DNA of 64,000 nucleotides from Shewanella phaeophyticola (lineage in GTDB: Bacteria; Pseudomonadota; Gammaproteobacteria; Enterobacterales; Shewanellaceae). This document shows, piece after piece, positions 28,057 through 37,393 of this stretch. Position numbers and translations under genes: made by a program. Under the pieces are notes generated by a model. The model made no database searches and had not been told where the DNA came from. It saw only the letters and a program-made list of their open reading frames with translations. Each line of letters opens with the position of its first letter. Positions within the stretch are counted from its first letter, which is position 1. The DNA lies in the NCBI RefSeq assembly GCF_025398315.1, contig NZ_JAODOQ010000001.1, forward strand, positions 2,604,001 through 2,668,000, read 5' to 3'.

Positions 28057-29595
28057 TTATTTTTTCTTGCTAATATTGTAGTCGCGCAGTTTATTGGCAA
28101 TGGCGGTATGCGACACTCCAAGCTTTTTCGCCAACTGGCGAGTACTTGGGTAAGCTGGGTATAGCCGACGCAGTAACCCCGCCTCATAGTCTTTCATGGC
28201 TTCATCTAGTGTGCCTTCAAACTCTTCGTCAAAATAACCAAAACCTTCAGCATATGATGGCAGTTTAAGCTGCTCAACGGTCAACTCTGTCGAGCCATCC
28301 CACATGGACACGGCTCTAAAAATAGCATTTTTAAGTTGGCGAACATTGCCCGGCCAGGCATACGTAAACAGATAGTCACGGCAACTGGCTGAAATACGTC
28401 GCAGCGGACTTGATAGCTGTTGACTATAGTGCTCTAAAAACATCTCTGTAAGCGGGATAACATCTACACGACGCTCACGCAGAGACGGCATGTGATAACT
28501 CAACACATGGATGCGGTAGTATAAATCTTCTCTAAACTCACCGGTTTGGCACAACTCTGCGAGGTTTTTCTGGGTAGAGCAGATAATGCGTACATCGGCT
28601 CGCACTTCTTCATCACCACCAATACGTCTAAACGTGCCATCTTGCAATAAACGTAACAACTTAACCTGGGCAGCTTTGGACATTTCGGCAATTTCATCTA
28701 AAAATACCGTGCCGCCTTTTCCTTCCTCAAATAAGCCACGCTTAACCACAGTGCCATTGCTAACAAAGCCAAACAGCTCTTCTTCGGCGACGCTATCAGG
28801 CAATGCCGCGCAGTTTATGGCAATAAAGGGGTGTTCGCGGCGCATGCTGGCATCGTGGCTAGCACGAGTCATTAACTCTTTACCCGTTCCTGTTTCGCCG
28901 GTTATCAATAACGGCGCGTCTAGCTGAGCCATACGTTTGGCTTGCTTTAACACGTCCTTCATTTTATCGCTCATCGCTAAAACGTTATCAAAACCTGTGG
29001 TTTGATTTTGCAGCGCATTAAATTGCTTGCCGACTCTGGCAGGTGATTTAAGCGACACCACTGCACCAGCTAAAATAGTGGTGTCGTTATCGTCAGGTAA
29101 ATAAATCGGTAGCATTTCTGCTAAATATTCATTGGAATTAATTTGCACCCGTGTAGCTTGAGCCAGTACTGGGGTTTCACTCATCCAGCGAGCAAAGTTA
29201 AAACCTTGCACCCAATGATTTAACGATTCTTCGACCACCTCATGCTCTGCCATATCCAAAGTCAGCAGAGCTGACTCATTGGCAATACGAATACGGCTCT
29301 TGGTGTCGATTGAAAACACCGAATCAGGCAAGGTTTTAAGTAATGTTTTTAACGCGTAGTGTTCTTGCTCAGACGGCATAAAAGACACGGTACGAACGTC
29401 ATGCACGCTTTCGACTTTTCGAATTTGCGGCATTAATTCTCGTAAGGTTTCGAAACTGATTTCTGCGAATTGCAAAAATAGGAAACCTTTATTACTGGCA
29501 TCAATGGCAATTAAGTTAATGCCATGTTTTTCAAGCACGACGAGGATGTCTTTCGCTAAACCCACGCGATCAATACAACTGACTTCCAAACGCAT
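28057..29595 (-). CDS. tyrR: Transcriptional regulator TyrR
   Basis: TyrR senses aromatic amino acids and represses or activates their transport and metabolism genes. The 512-residue protein matches E. coli TyrR (513) in layout. An N-terminal ACT domain starts MRLEVSCIDRVGLAKDI, a PAS-like domain covers about 80-190, and an AAA+ sigma-54-type domain has Walker A GETGTGKEL near 230 and Walker B VFLDEIAEM near 295. The C-terminal helix-turn-helix reads TRQLAKKLGVSHTAIANKLRDY. The GAFTGA loop is altered (VSNGTV-like), as in TyrR, which does not use sigma-54. The ATG at 29595 matches the E. coli start. Confidence 0.95.
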   Translation of the reverse strand: MRLEVSCIDRVGLAKDILVVLEKHGINLIAIDASNKGFLFLQFAEISFETLRELMPQIRKVESVHDVRTVSFMPSEQEHYALKTLLKTLPDSVFSIDTKSRIRIANESALLTLDMAEHEVVEESLNHWVQGFNFARWMSETPVLAQATRVQINSNEYLAEMLPIYLPDDNDTTILAGAVVSLKSPARVGKQFNALQNQTTGFDNVLAMSDKMKDVLKQAKRMAQLDAPLLITGETGTGKELMTRASHDASMRREHPFIAINCAALPDSVAEEELFGFVSNGTVVKRGLFEEGKGGTVFLDEIAEMSKAAQVKLLRLLQDGTFRRIGGDEEVRADVRIICSTQKNLAELCQTGEFREDLYYRIHVLSYHMPSLRERRVDVIPLTEMFLEHYSQQLSSPLRRISASCRDYLFTYAWPGNVRQLKNAIFRAVSMWDGSTELTVEQLKLPSYAEGFGYFDEEFEGTLDEAMKDYEAGLLRRLYPAYPSTRQLAKKLGVSHTAIANKLRDYNISKKK

Positions 29596-29708
29596 ATGTA
29601 ACGATTCCCTAGTTATTAATGTTTTGTTGCGGAAATTTGTCACAACGTTAGAGGGATATTGCTTCGGTGGCAAGCGAAGTTTACAGTAGAATTGTAACAG
29701 ACAAATTA

Positions 29709-29740
29709 TTCAGCATGTTACGTTAACGTAACATGCTGAA
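29709..29740. repeat. Perfect 32-bp palindrome between phhB and tyrR
   Basis: TTCAGCATGTTACGTT is followed at once by its exact reverse complement AACGTAACATGCTGAA, giving a 16-bp inverted repeat with no spacer. It starts 17 nt after the phhB stop and ends about 114 nt before the tyrR ATG. The T-run after it is poor, so it may be a terminator-like hairpin or a protein-binding site. Confidence 0.8.
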
Positions 29741-29756
29741 ATAAATGTCAATATCG

Positions 29757-30095
29757 TTAGTCTAATAACTGGTCGGTCTTGGCAGCCATAATGAAGTCAT
29801 TCTTGTGTAAACCTTTAATCGAGTGCGACCACCAGGTTACGGTGACCTTACCCCATTCGGTTAAAATACCTGGATGATGAAACTCAGCTTCGGCTAAGTC
29901 GGCCAGTTTATTGGTAAAAGCCATAGCCAACTTAAAATTTTTAAATTTATAAACACGCTCTAATTGCATAATGCCGTCACGAACCTCTACTCGCCAATCT
30001 GGGATCATGCCGATAAGCTCGGCTAATTCTGCCTCGGTGACTTTTGGGGCGTCAGCCTGGCAAGCTTCACACTTCATCTCGGTTAATGCGTTCAT
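29757..30095 (-). CDS. phhB: Pterin-4a-carbinolamine dehydratase
   Basis: It dehydrates 4a-hydroxytetrahydrobiopterin so that the pterin cofactor of phenylalanine hydroxylase can be recycled. The 112-residue protein carries the catalytic block [23 protein letters not shown] (His-His-Pro and the later His) at about residues 69-92, followed by [15 protein letters not shown]. It also has a CxxC pair near the N-terminus (CEACQAD), seen in longer bacterial forms. It ends the phhA-phhB unit, starting about 78 nt after phhA, and is followed by a 32-bp palindrome. Confidence 0.94.
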   Translation of the reverse strand: MNALTEMKCEACQADAPKVTEAELAELIGMIPDWRVEVRDGIMQLERVYKFKNFKLAMAFTNKLADLAEAEFHHPGILTEWGKVTVTWWSHSIKGLHKNDFIMAAKTDQLLD

Positions 30096-30173
30096 TGGTA
30101 CTCCTTGGCTTAATGTAATGCTGTAGTGACTGTAGGCTCAAACATTGTTGCTTTGCTCAACTGCCATCATGGG

Positions 30174-30971
30174 TTAACTAGCTTGATTTTTGAGTGAAAA
30201 CTTAGGCTCAAACATGCCCAATTGTTGCGCTTTTTTCACCATACTCATAATGTCCATTCGTGCAATTTCATCTAAGTAATCAATATTTTCAATCACGTAA
30301 TAAATGGGCTGCATAATGTCAATCCGATATGGGGTGCGCAGTACATCGAGCAAATCAAACGGTCTGCGCTCTGGTTTATCGCTAAACGCATACATGGTTT
30401 CACCGGGCGAACTTAAAATGCCGCCGCCATAAATTTGTAAAGGTTCATCTTTAGCCTGTACTAAACCAAACTCAATGGTAAACCAGTACAAACGCGCTAA
30501 AAATACCCGCTGCTCTTTGGTTGCCGCGAGGCCTAACTGACCATACATATGCGAAAAATGCGCAAATGATGGGTTGGTGAGTAATGGGCAGTGTCCAAAT
30601 ATTTCATGAAAAATATCAGGCTCTTGAAGGTAATCGAACTCTTCTTTACTGCGGATAAATGTTGCCACTGGAAACGCTTTATTGGCGAGTAGCTCAAAAA
30701 AACGTCCAAATGATATCAATGCTGGCACAGCTGCGGTTTTCCAACCCGTCGCATCCAATAACACCTTGTCAATTTCAGGCAACTGCGGAATGCGGTCAAC
30801 CGACATGGCTAATGCATCTAAACCTTGCAAATACGCAGGGCAAGCACGCCCGGGCATATTGTTCACCTGGCGTTGATATAGCTGCTGCCATAATTGATTC
30901 TCATGTTCTGAGTAATCAATATAACCTTGGGCATCAGCTTGATGGGCAATATAAGTTGTTGCTGTCGTCAT
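30174..30971 (-). CDS. phhA: Phenylalanine 4-monooxygenase
   Basis: This iron- and pterin-dependent enzyme hydroxylates phenylalanine to tyrosine. The 265-residue protein has the iron-binding 2-His motif in DIFHEIFGHCPLLTNP near residues 118-133, the third ligand Glu in LYWFTIEFGLV near 167, and YGGGILSSPGETMYAF near 185-200, all diagnostic for bacterial PhhA. The ATG at 30971 gives MTTATTYIAHQ; a GTG three codons upstream is possible but less likely. A TyrR box lies about 105 nt upstream and a palindrome TTTACGTAAA (30981-30990) sits in the leader. Confidence 0.95.
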   Translation of the reverse strand: MTTATTYIAHQADAQGYIDYSEHENQLWQQLYQRQVNNMPGRACPAYLQGLDALAMSVDRIPQLPEIDKVLLDATGWKTAAVPALISFGRFFELLANKAFPVATFIRSKEEFDYLQEPDIFHEIFGHCPLLTNPSFAHFSHMYGQLGLAATKEQRVFLARLYWFTIEFGLVQAKDEPLQIYGGGILSSPGETMYAFSDKPERRPFDLLDVLRTPYRIDIMQPIYYVIENIDYLDEIARMDIMSMVKKAQQLGMFEPKFSLKNQAS

Positions 30972-31073
30972 AGGTTCCACTTTACGTAAACTTCACTCTC
31001 TACATAGTGTGCTAACCTTGTGCTTTTGTTAACTACTTCACAGTTTATTGTCTGCCAATAATGCAGTACTAAA

Positions 31074-31091
31074 TGTAAACAAATGAATACA
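31074..31091. promoter_or_regulatory. TyrR box upstream of phhA
   Basis: TGTAAA-CAAATG-AATACA matches the TyrR dyad TGTAAA-N6-TTTACA with a perfect left half and 4 of 6 in the right half. It is in the phhA-galE divergent region. Confidence 0.6.
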
Positions 31092-31219
31092 AGCCCAAGA
31101 TCCCCCTTTAACAAATAGCGATAATTTAGGAGTGATATCAATTATTTTACTGATACTTGTACTGTGATAATTTACAATGTAGACCAACATGGCTCATTTA
31201 TTCACAGGACGATTAAACT

Positions 31220-32242
31220 ATGGCAATTTTGGTAACCGGTGGCGCTGGCTATATAGGTACGCACACAGTCGTGGAGCTGCTAAATGCTGGACAGGAAGTG
31301 GTCATCGTAGACAATTTATCAAATTCAAGTGTTGAGGCATTAGCAAGGGTTCGTACGATTACGGGTAAAGATGTCACCTTTTTTCAAGGTGACATCCTCA
31401 ATAAAGCTTTACTGCAAAAAGTATTTGTCGATCATAGTATTGAATCTGTTATTCATTTTGCTGGCTTAAAAGCCGTTGGCGAATCTGTTGCAAAACCGCT
31501 TAAATATTATGAAAACAATGTCACCGGCACCATTATTTTGTGCCAAGTGATGGCGGAACATAACGTCAAAAATCTAGTGTTTAGCTCATCGGCAACCGTA
31601 TATGGCGACCCAGCTAGCTTACCGATTAAAGAAGATTTCCCTACTGGTGCGACTAACCCGTACGGCCAATCCAAATTGATGGTTGAGTATATTTTAGCGG
31701 ATTTATATCAGTCAGATAACAGCTGGAACATTGCCCGCTTACGCTACTTTAATCCGGTTGGCGCCCACGAAAGTGGCTTAATTGGTGAAGACCCAAATGA
31801 TATTCCCAATAACTTAATGCCGTTTATTGCTCAGGTTGCTGTGGGTAAACGCGAACAGTTAAGTGTATTTGGTAATGATTACAACACCCCAGATGGTACT
31901 GGCGTACGTGATTATATTCATGTGGTCGATTTAGCCATTGGCCACTTACAAGCGCTTAAAAAGCTGCAAACTAAACCAGGCTTAGTGACTTATAACTTAG
32001 GCACCGGCATTGGCTATAGTGTTTTGGACATGGTAAAAGCATTTGAAAAAGCTTGTGGCAAAACCATTGCGTATCAAATCAGTCCTCGTCGCCCGGGTGA
32101 TATTGCGGCCTGTTATGCCGACCCAAGTTTCGCCGCTGCACAATTAGACTGGCGCGCAACCCATAGCGTTGAAGATATGGCGAGCAGCAGCTGGAAGTGG
32201 CAATCAAATAACCCTGATGGGTATAAATTGCCAAGCGCTTAA
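31220..32242 (+). CDS. galE: UDP-glucose 4-epimerase
   Basis: It interconverts UDP-glucose and UDP-galactose for surface polysaccharides and galactose use. The 340-residue protein has [16 protein letters not shown] (NAD site, residues 7-22), [15 protein letters not shown] with the catalytic Ser near 124, [14 protein letters not shown] with Tyr and Lys near 148-152, and [29 protein letters not shown]. Length and motifs match E. coli GalE (338). AGGA lies 9 nt before the ATG. After the stop an inverted repeat TTGCTGCAGC / GCTGCAGCAA (32250-32283) precedes napF. Confidence 0.95.
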   Translation: MAILVTGGAGYIGTHTVVELLNAGQEVVIVDNLSNSSVEALARVRTITGKDVTFFQGDILNKALLQKVFVDHSIESVIHFAGLKAVGESVAKPLKYYENNVTGTIILCQVMAEHNVKNLVFSSSATVYGDPASLPIKEDFPTGATNPYGQSKLMVEYILADLYQSDNSWNIARLRYFNPVGAHESGLIGEDPNDIPNNLMPFIAQVAVGKREQLSVFGNDYNTPDGTGVRDYIHVVDLAIGHLQALKKLQTKPGLVTYNLGTGIGYSVLDMVKAFEKACGKTIAYQISPRRPGDIAACYADPSFAAAQLDWRATHSVEDMASSSWKWQSNNPDGYKLPSA

Positions 32243-32306
32243 CAATTTTTTGCTGCAGCTAATGCTAATATTTGCTGCAGCAATTAATACAGTTATTGGA
32301 ATATAA

Positions 32307-32792
32307 ATGACCCAAGGTATTAACCAAAGTCGCCGCAATCTCTTTAGCCGCCGCAAAACCAATGTTATTCGCCCGCCGTGGAGCAAGCCAGAACGAGCAT
32401 TTACAGATAATTGCACCCGTTGTGATAAATGCATTAACGTGTGTGAAACTCAAATCATTAAGCGTGGTGAAGGTGGGTTCCCTGAAATCGATTTCAGCAA
32501 TGACGAGTGCACCTTTTGTAAACAATGCGTTGAAGTGTGCCCAGAGCCAGTTTTTGATACCACGTTGGCACAACCATGGACTAATGTTGCCAGCATAAAA
32601 GACAACTGCTTAACCGCTAAAGGTGTCTGGTGCCAAAGTTGTAAAGATGCCTGTGAGCCACGTGCGATTAGTTTTAATATGGCCGTGAGTCAAGTGCCAA
32701 AACCCGTGATTGATATCGATGCCTGTACTGGCTGCGGCGCATGTGTATCACCTTGTCCGGCCGATGCCATTACGTTGATGCCCACTGAGTAA
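32307..32792 (+). CDS. napF: Ferredoxin-type protein NapF
   Basis: NapF is a cytoplasmic 4Fe-4S protein linked to periplasmic nitrate reductase maturation or electron supply. The 161-residue protein has four cysteine clusters: CTRCDKCINVCE near residue 37, CTFCKQCVEVCPEP near 70, WCQSCKDACEPRAI near 110, and CTGCGACVSPCPADAI near 138. It starts with the SRRNLFSRRKT arginine-rich segment seen in NapF. No other nap gene is in the window, so here napF stands apart from the nap operon. A weak hairpin follows. Confidence 0.9.
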   Translation: MTQGINQSRRNLFSRRKTNVIRPPWSKPERAFTDNCTRCDKCINVCETQIIKRGEGGFPEIDFSNDECTFCKQCVEVCPEPVFDTTLAQPWTNVASIKDNCLTAKGVWCQSCKDACEPRAISFNMAVSQVPKPVIDIDACTGCGACVSPCPADAITLMPTE

Positions 32793-32802
32793 GTCGTTAG
32801 TT

Positions 32803-32830
32803 AACAAAACCCACAGATTGTCGTTTTGTT
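32803..32830 (+). terminator. Possible terminator after napF
   Basis: AACAAAAC and GTTTTGTT form an 8-bp AT-rich stem with a 12-nt loop. The stem is weak and only partly T-rich downstream. Confidence 0.35.
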
Positions 32831-32889
32831 ATACTTATTTTAACGCTATATTAGCACCCCTATTTAGCCATATACCCAAGGGCACTAAG

Positions 32890-33273
32890 ATGTTTGGTCA
32901 AAAAAATCCGGTAAATCCGTTGAGCTTTATCGCTCAAGAATGTCACTTAACTGGAAAGCTTATTTTCAGTGGAGATGTATTGATTGCTGGCCATGTTAGT
33001 GGCGATATTCAGGCACAAGGCAATGTCACCATAGAAACCAGTGGTACGGTTGATGGGGATATTTTATGCCGCGAATTAATGATTGCGGGGCAATCGTCAG
33101 GTGAAGCGCGCTGCAAAAAAATCACCTTACATGAACAAGGTATTTTTGAAGGCGATGCCTATTGTGAACACATTGAAATTTTAGATGGTGGCCAATTTTT
33201 AGGTTATCGTCATCGTGACTCACTCTCGTCCACATCAGCCAAAACAGACGCAAAAACCGCTGACAATGCTTAA
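32890..33273 (+). CDS. Bactofilin family protein
   Basis: Bactofilins polymerise into cytoskeletal filaments that place cell-envelope enzymes. The 127-residue protein has the right-handed beta-helix pattern with repeating short strands, for example GKLIFSGDVLIAGHVSGDIQ, then NVTIETSGTVDGDILC and AGQSSGEARCKKITLHEQG. The ends are polar and disordered (DSLSSTSAKTDAKTADNA). I place the start at ATG 32890 (MFGQKNPVNP), with AAGGG about 8 nt upstream. The frame is open further upstream to 32818, but that extension looks non-native. It converges with the GFA gene. Confidence 0.88.
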   Translation: MFGQKNPVNPLSFIAQECHLTGKLIFSGDVLIAGHVSGDIQAQGNVTIETSGTVDGDILCRELMIAGQSSGEARCKKITLHEQGIFEGDAYCEHIEILDGGQFLGYRHRDSLSSTSAKTDAKTADNA

Positions 33274-33292
33274 ATTTGGGTTAATACTTTGG

Positions 33293-33694
33293 TTATGTGC
33301 TGGTTTTATTGGTCTTAAAACGCTGGCAAGTGTCCTCTATGGTTAACCAACTGACCTGCTCATTGGTATAAATATGATATGTGGGTTGCACTTTGTTAGG
33401 GTCATCAAGTGATGCTATCGACAAAGTGCAGTACTGCGGGTAATCCACATGTCGATAGGTCATACTGGTACCACATCGCTGACAAAAACCACGACGAATA
33501 CCAGCAGAAGAAGCAAACTCTGTGACCTGCCCTTGCAGCCATGTTACCTGTTCGGTATTAAAATCCATCCAACTCATCACCACCGCACCTGCACTTTTAC
33601 GGCATTGGCTACAATGGCAATGATCGGCATCAAATGGCATGTTAGTTGTCTGGTAACGAATAGCGCCACATAAACACCCGCCTGTTAATAGCAT
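33293..33694 (-). CDS. GFA family (glutathione-dependent formaldehyde-activating-like) zinc protein
   Basis: The 133-residue protein has the GFA zinc pattern: GGCLCGAIRY (CxC, residues 6-15), DHCHCSQCRKSAG (CxCxxC, 24-36), and FCQRCGTSMTY (CxxC, about 91-101). GFA domains bind two zinc ions, but most members other than the named enzyme have unknown activity. There is no signal peptide. It starts right after the DUF2982 gene (6 nt gap) and so may be the last gene of an elyC-DUF2982-GFA unit. Confidence 0.85.
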   Translation of the reverse strand: MLLTGGCLCGAIRYQTTNMPFDADHCHCSQCRKSAGAVVMSWMDFNTEQVTWLQGQVTEFASSAGIRRGFCQRCGTSMTYRHVDYPQYCTLSIASLDDPNKVQPTYHIYTNEQVSWLTIEDTCQRFKTNKTST

Positions 33695-33700
33695 GGTTAA

Positions 33701-34399
33701 TTATTCCCTTTGTAAATGCACCTCAGCCAACTTGGCTGCTTGGTTCGACTGCTGCCACTGGCGTAACAAGCTAACAAACTCTTTTGGGTCGCGATCAACA
33801 CTGTCTATCGACAAGTAAAGATGATACCCCAGTTGCTCATTTAAGGTTTGACAGCGGTGACCAAACATCGCAAGCACACCTCGATAACGATCGCCATTAA
33901 CGATTAACGGCGTATATTCAGTGCCTAAATATCCCTCTAGACTTTGTAAATCTTCATCTTGAGTGGCTGCAGTCATTAATAGCGGTCGTTGCTCAGTTAA
34001 CAGGCCGGTCGCTAAACGCGGCGAGATACAGTCTAAAATTGGATTGATTTGTTTAAGTTTAACGCCGATATAGGGCAGCTCAATTAACTGTAGATTTTGG
34101 TTTACTCTTACATTATCAAGGCGTTGAATATTATCCCACTTAATAAACACCTGGCCGCGACGATGGAAAAAGGCCATGCCTTCTGCGGTTAATTTAAAAC
34201 TCACGGCAGGCTGATACACTTTGGCGACACCTAAAATTAAGCCCACTGAACCCAGCGCAAAAAACATCATACCGAGTGCAAACAAGCTACCAAAGGCAAT
34301 AAAAATAACCAAACTTATAAACATGCTCAGCGTACCAAGCAGGGTTAAGGTAATGCCGTTGCGTTTAGAAAAAGGACTGATCGATAACTCATCGGTCAT
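33701..34399 (-). CDS. DUF2982 family membrane protein
   Basis: The 232-residue protein has two adjacent hydrophobic helices near the N-terminus (about residues 16-36 and 38-60), then a soluble domain of about 165 residues. That domain contains WDNIQRLDNVRV and ISPRLATGLLTEQRPLL. The pattern matches DUF2982 of Shewanella and Vibrio, whose function is unknown. Its ATG directly abuts the elyC stop codon (TAAATG), so the two are very likely translationally coupled. Confidence 0.8.
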   Translation of the reverse strand: MTDELSISPFSKRNGITLTLLGTLSMFISLVIFIAFGSLFALGMMFFALGSVGLILGVAKVYQPAVSFKLTAEGMAFFHRRGQVFIKWDNIQRLDNVRVNQNLQLIELPYIGVKLKQINPILDCISPRLATGLLTEQRPLLMTAATQDEDLQSLEGYLGTEYTPLIVNGDRYRGVLAMFGHRCQTLNEQLGYHLYLSIDSVDRDPKEFVSLLRQWQQSNQAAKLAEVHLQRE

Positions 34400-35179
34400 T
34401 TAAAGTGTCTCCTTGGTATTCTGCTGTGCAGATAACCCTTTAATTTGTAGCCAAAGCATACCGACATATTCATGAATTGAGCGTTGCGATGCATTTAACT
34501 GCTCAGCATCAAGACGCCACCAAAAGCCCTTGTGAGCAATAAAATTGGTTGGCGCTGGCTGTGGCCGCATGCCTAATTGAGTAAAAATACTCACTGCACG
34601 TGGCATATGGGTGGCAGAGGTTACCAGTGTAAAAGGTTGCTGGCCGATTAATTGCTGTAATGCGTATGCTTCTTCAATGGTATCTTTGGGCTGTTCAAAC
34701 TTAATGATATTGGCTGGGTTAACCCCAAGCTCAACAGCCGCTTTAGCCATTATACTAGCATGAGGTGTCGGTTGTTGGCCGCCACTGTAACCACTTACCA
34801 CTAAGGTGCAAGCTTGTCCCAAACTCAGTTGCCGGATCCCTTCACTCAAGCGCGCTAATGCCGTGGCAGATAACTGCTGTACTGCTGTTAATCCAGGCTT
34901 TTCGGTATTACTTGAGCCAAGTACCATCACCACACAGGATCCAGTTTTTAGCTGATTATTAGGTGCATAACGTGATTCTAATGAGTGAGTTAACCAATAG
35001 CTAACTTGAGACTGACTGCACAACAGCAGCACAGCTATGGCGAGTGATAAACTGGCTTTACCGAACTTAAGCAGCAATTGACGTTGGCTGCGCCACAATA
35101 ACGCAGCAATCAATAATAGCAACACAGTTAACGGAATGGGCATCACCAATTGCGACAAGACTTTTTTTAACCAAAACAT
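34400..35179 (-). CDS. elyC: ElyC/SanA/YdcF family envelope protein
   Basis: The 259-residue protein has two N-terminal membrane helices (about residues 12-30 and 40-58) and a DUF218 domain: VVMVLGSSNTEKPG near 85, LVVSGYSGGQQPTPHASIMA near 125, and LVTSATHMPRAVSIFTQLG near 180. E. coli ElyC has the same layout and length and supports peptidoglycan synthesis at low temperature and lipid-carrier metabolism. Closely related YdcF-type proteins cannot be excluded. The ATG at 35179 is preferred over the adjacent TTG. Confidence 0.78.
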   Translation of the reverse strand: MFWLKKVLSQLVMPIPLTVLLLLIAALLWRSQRQLLLKFGKASLSLAIAVLLLCSQSQVSYWLTHSLESRYAPNNQLKTGSCVVMVLGSSNTEKPGLTAVQQLSATALARLSEGIRQLSLGQACTLVVSGYSGGQQPTPHASIMAKAAVELGVNPANIIKFEQPKDTIEEAYALQQLIGQQPFTLVTSATHMPRAVSIFTQLGMRPQPAPTNFIAHKGFWWRLDAEQLNASQRSIHEYVGMLWLQIKGLSAQQNTKETL

Positions 35180-35229
35180 CAATCATTCACTCAATCTTTA
35201 TTCAGTCAGTAATACCAACTTAGATTCTA

Positions 35230-35540
35230 ATACCAATTCCACTAATTATCTGGTCATTCAGCGGTAATTCTGTGCCTTCTAGGCAAGTAATAGGATTGTA
35301 GGCATAGTTGCTCTCGGCAACTGCTCCTGCGTTGCTCTACCTCCTGCATCCATGCAGTCGTACGTCAAAATCCTATTAAGCAACATAGAAGGCACAGAAA
35401 CCCGCCTTGCAGGAGGCGCTCAGACTGTCCATTTCTTTGTTGCATTGCCTTAGAAGGGAATAACCATTATTTCAACAATGCGCCTCAAACTGAACAGTCT
35501 GAGCGACTCTGATTGGTCACATAATTAATGGAAATGGTAT
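35230..35540. mobile_element. 311-bp MITE, copy 2
   Basis: Same length and nearly the same sequence as 25705-26015, in the same orientation, with ends ATACCAATTCC...GGAAATGGTAT. It fills most of the 448-nt gap between elyC and mak. The rest of the gap shows no further signal apart from the mak 3' flank. Confidence 0.82.
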
Positions 35541-35627
35541 AATATTGGCGCTAGTGTAACTTAGTCTGCACAAAACAAAAACGGCACTATTAAGTGCCGC
35601 TTAGATACCACGCAAAATTGGGTAAAC

Positions 35628-36533
35628 CTACTTTTCGTCTTTGCCCCACAGCCACGCTGCGCCGCGAACACCTGATGATGCCCCAAATTTATTTTTAACA
35701 ACTTGGGTCTCACACTCTCGACTCACCACATATTTAGGCAGCACTTTAGGCAACTCAGTATAAATCGCATCAATGTTTGACACACCGCCACCTAATACAA
35801 TCATGTCTGGATTCATCATGTTAATCACATGCGCTAACGAACGTGCTAAACGATCAATGTAGCGCTCAAATGCGGCAGTGGCTAATGGGTCGCCCTGCGC
35901 CATCATTTCAGCAATTTGAATCCCACTAGTAGCATCGCCACCCGCCTCACGAAAATCACGCACAAAGCCCGTACCAGAAATAAAGGTTTCAATACAATCA
36001 CGATTTCCACAAAAACACGTGGTGGAATTGAATTCATCAGGGGTCATCCATGGTAATGGGTTATGCCCCCATTCGCCGCCAATGCCATTGCCACCAGCAT
36101 GTACACGACCATTTATTGCAATACCAGCACCACAGCCGGTGCCAATAATACCACCAAATACCACACCTTTACCGGCTGCTGCGCCGTCGACAGCTTCTGA
36201 TACCGCAAAACAGTTTGCATCATTGGCCACACGTACTTCACGGTTTAAAACATCACTTAAATCTTTATCTAACGGGTGACCGTTAATCCAAGTTGAGTTT
36301 GAGTTTTTAACCAAACCGGTAAAGGGCGACACCACACCTGGAATACCAACCCCCACAGATCCGGTTTGTTTTGTTGCTGTTTCAGCATCAGTCACTAGGC
36401 TGACAATAGCTTCTACGGTGCCAGGATAATTTCTAGGAGTAGGGATACGCTTTCTGAAGATTTCAGTGCCATCTTCGGCTAACGCCACTATTTCAATTTT
36501 GGTACCACCGAGATCGACGCCCATGCGCATCAT
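35628..36533 (-). CDS. mak: Fructokinase Mak (ROK family)
   Basis: It phosphorylates fructose (and possibly mannose) in the cytoplasm. The 301-residue protein follows E. coli Mak closely: [15 protein letters not shown] (phosphate loop), [41 protein letters not shown] with the catalytic Asp, [32 protein letters not shown], and the zinc cluster [20 protein letters not shown] lies 6 nt before the ATG at 36533. It is followed by the 311-bp element and preceded by cysQ (59 nt). Confidence 0.92.
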   Translation of the reverse strand: MMRMGVDLGGTKIEIVALAEDGTEIFRKRIPTPRNYPGTVEAIVSLVTDAETATKQTGSVGVGIPGVVSPFTGLVKNSNSTWINGHPLDKDLSDVLNREVRVANDANCFAVSEAVDGAAAGKGVVFGGIIGTGCGAGIAINGRVHAGGNGIGGEWGHNPLPWMTPDEFNSTTCFCGNRDCIETFISGTGFVRDFREAGGDATSGIQIAEMMAQGDPLATAAFERYIDRLARSLAHVINMMNPDMIVLGGGVSNIDAIYTELPKVLPKYVVSRECETQVVKNKFGASSGVRGAAWLWGKDEK

Positions 36534-36592
36534 AACTAGCCTCTCCATTATCAATGTAAAATTATTTCCATATCAGCAAAGTGAGGTAACAC

Positions 36593-37393
36593 CTAACTTT
36601 TTGCAAACCACGCCGGTGACGCAGCAATAAAATATGGATTTAAAATGTTTTCTTTTTGATTATATTCAAGTGGTGTCATGGCTGGATAAGCCAATACAAC
36701 CCCACCTGCACTTTCTAAAACAGCTTGCGCGGCTGCAGTGTCCCATTCGCTGGTTAACCCAAGCCTTGGGTACACATCTGCTTGGCCTTCGGCCACCATA
36801 CAAAACTTTAATGAACTGCCGACACTGAGCATATTATGCTCGCCGACCTGTTCTAAATACTGAGCAACATCTGGGCTCACGTGCGAGCGACTGCCCACAA
36901 CAATGGGCGGGGTTTGTATCTGGCGCTCGCTAATATCGAGCGAGGTGACCGTGCCACCTTGCTCAAGCCAGGCACCTTGACCGAGAATGCCGCTATAACA
37001 CTTTTTCAATACTGGGGCATAAACCACACCCGCAACCGCTTTGCCTTGATGAATAAGCGCAATATTGACGGTAAACTCGCCGTTGCGTTTAATAAACTCT
37101 TTGGTGCCATCAAGAGGATCAATTAACCAGTAGGTTTGCCAGGTTTGTCTTTCGGTCCAACTAATATCAGCCGCCTCTTCACTCATCACGGCTATAGCAG
37201 CGAAATGACGCTTCAGCCCAGCAACAATTACATTATGACTGGCGATATCAGCCGCAGTGACCGGACTGTCATCTTGCTTAACTTCAACCCCTAAATCAGA
37301 TTGAGCATATACCTGCATAATGGCGTCGCCAGCCTTTTTGGCCAGTTCAATAACCTTGTGTAAATCCGCGGCTGAAAATGTAATGTTCGACAA
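36593..37393 (-). CDS. cysQ: 3'(2'),5'-bisphosphate nucleotidase CysQ
   Basis: It removes the 3' phosphate of PAP/PAPS and so controls sulphur-assimilation intermediates. The 266-residue protein carries the magnesium motifs SEEAAD near residue 71, WLIDPLDGTKEFIKRNGEF near 89-107, and SEWDTAAAQAVLESAGG near 214-230, the set found in the lithium-sensitive phosphatase family. The start appears to be TTG at 37393 (SNITFSAADL), supported by AAGGA 6 nt upstream; no ATG is nearby. It is probably cotranscribed with mak. Confidence 0.9.
   Translation of the reverse strand: MSNITFSAADLHKVIELAKKAGDAIMQVYAQSDLGVEVKQDDSPVTAADIASHNVIVAGLKRHFAAIAVMSEEAADISWTERQTWQTYWLIDPLDGTKEFIKRNGEFTVNIALIHQGKAVAGVVYAPVLKKCYSGILGQGAWLEQGGTVTSLDISERQIQTPPIVVGSRSHVSPDVAQYLEQVGEHNMLSVGSSLKFCMVAEGQADVYPRLGLTSEWDTAAAQAVLESAGGVVLAYPAMTPLEYNQKENILNPYFIAASPAWFAKS

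Noticed and set aside
32250..32283. Inverted repeat TTGCTGCAGC / GCTGCAGCAA as terminator of galE
   Set aside because: It lacks a T-run and lies close to the napF ribosome site; it may be an incidental repeat.
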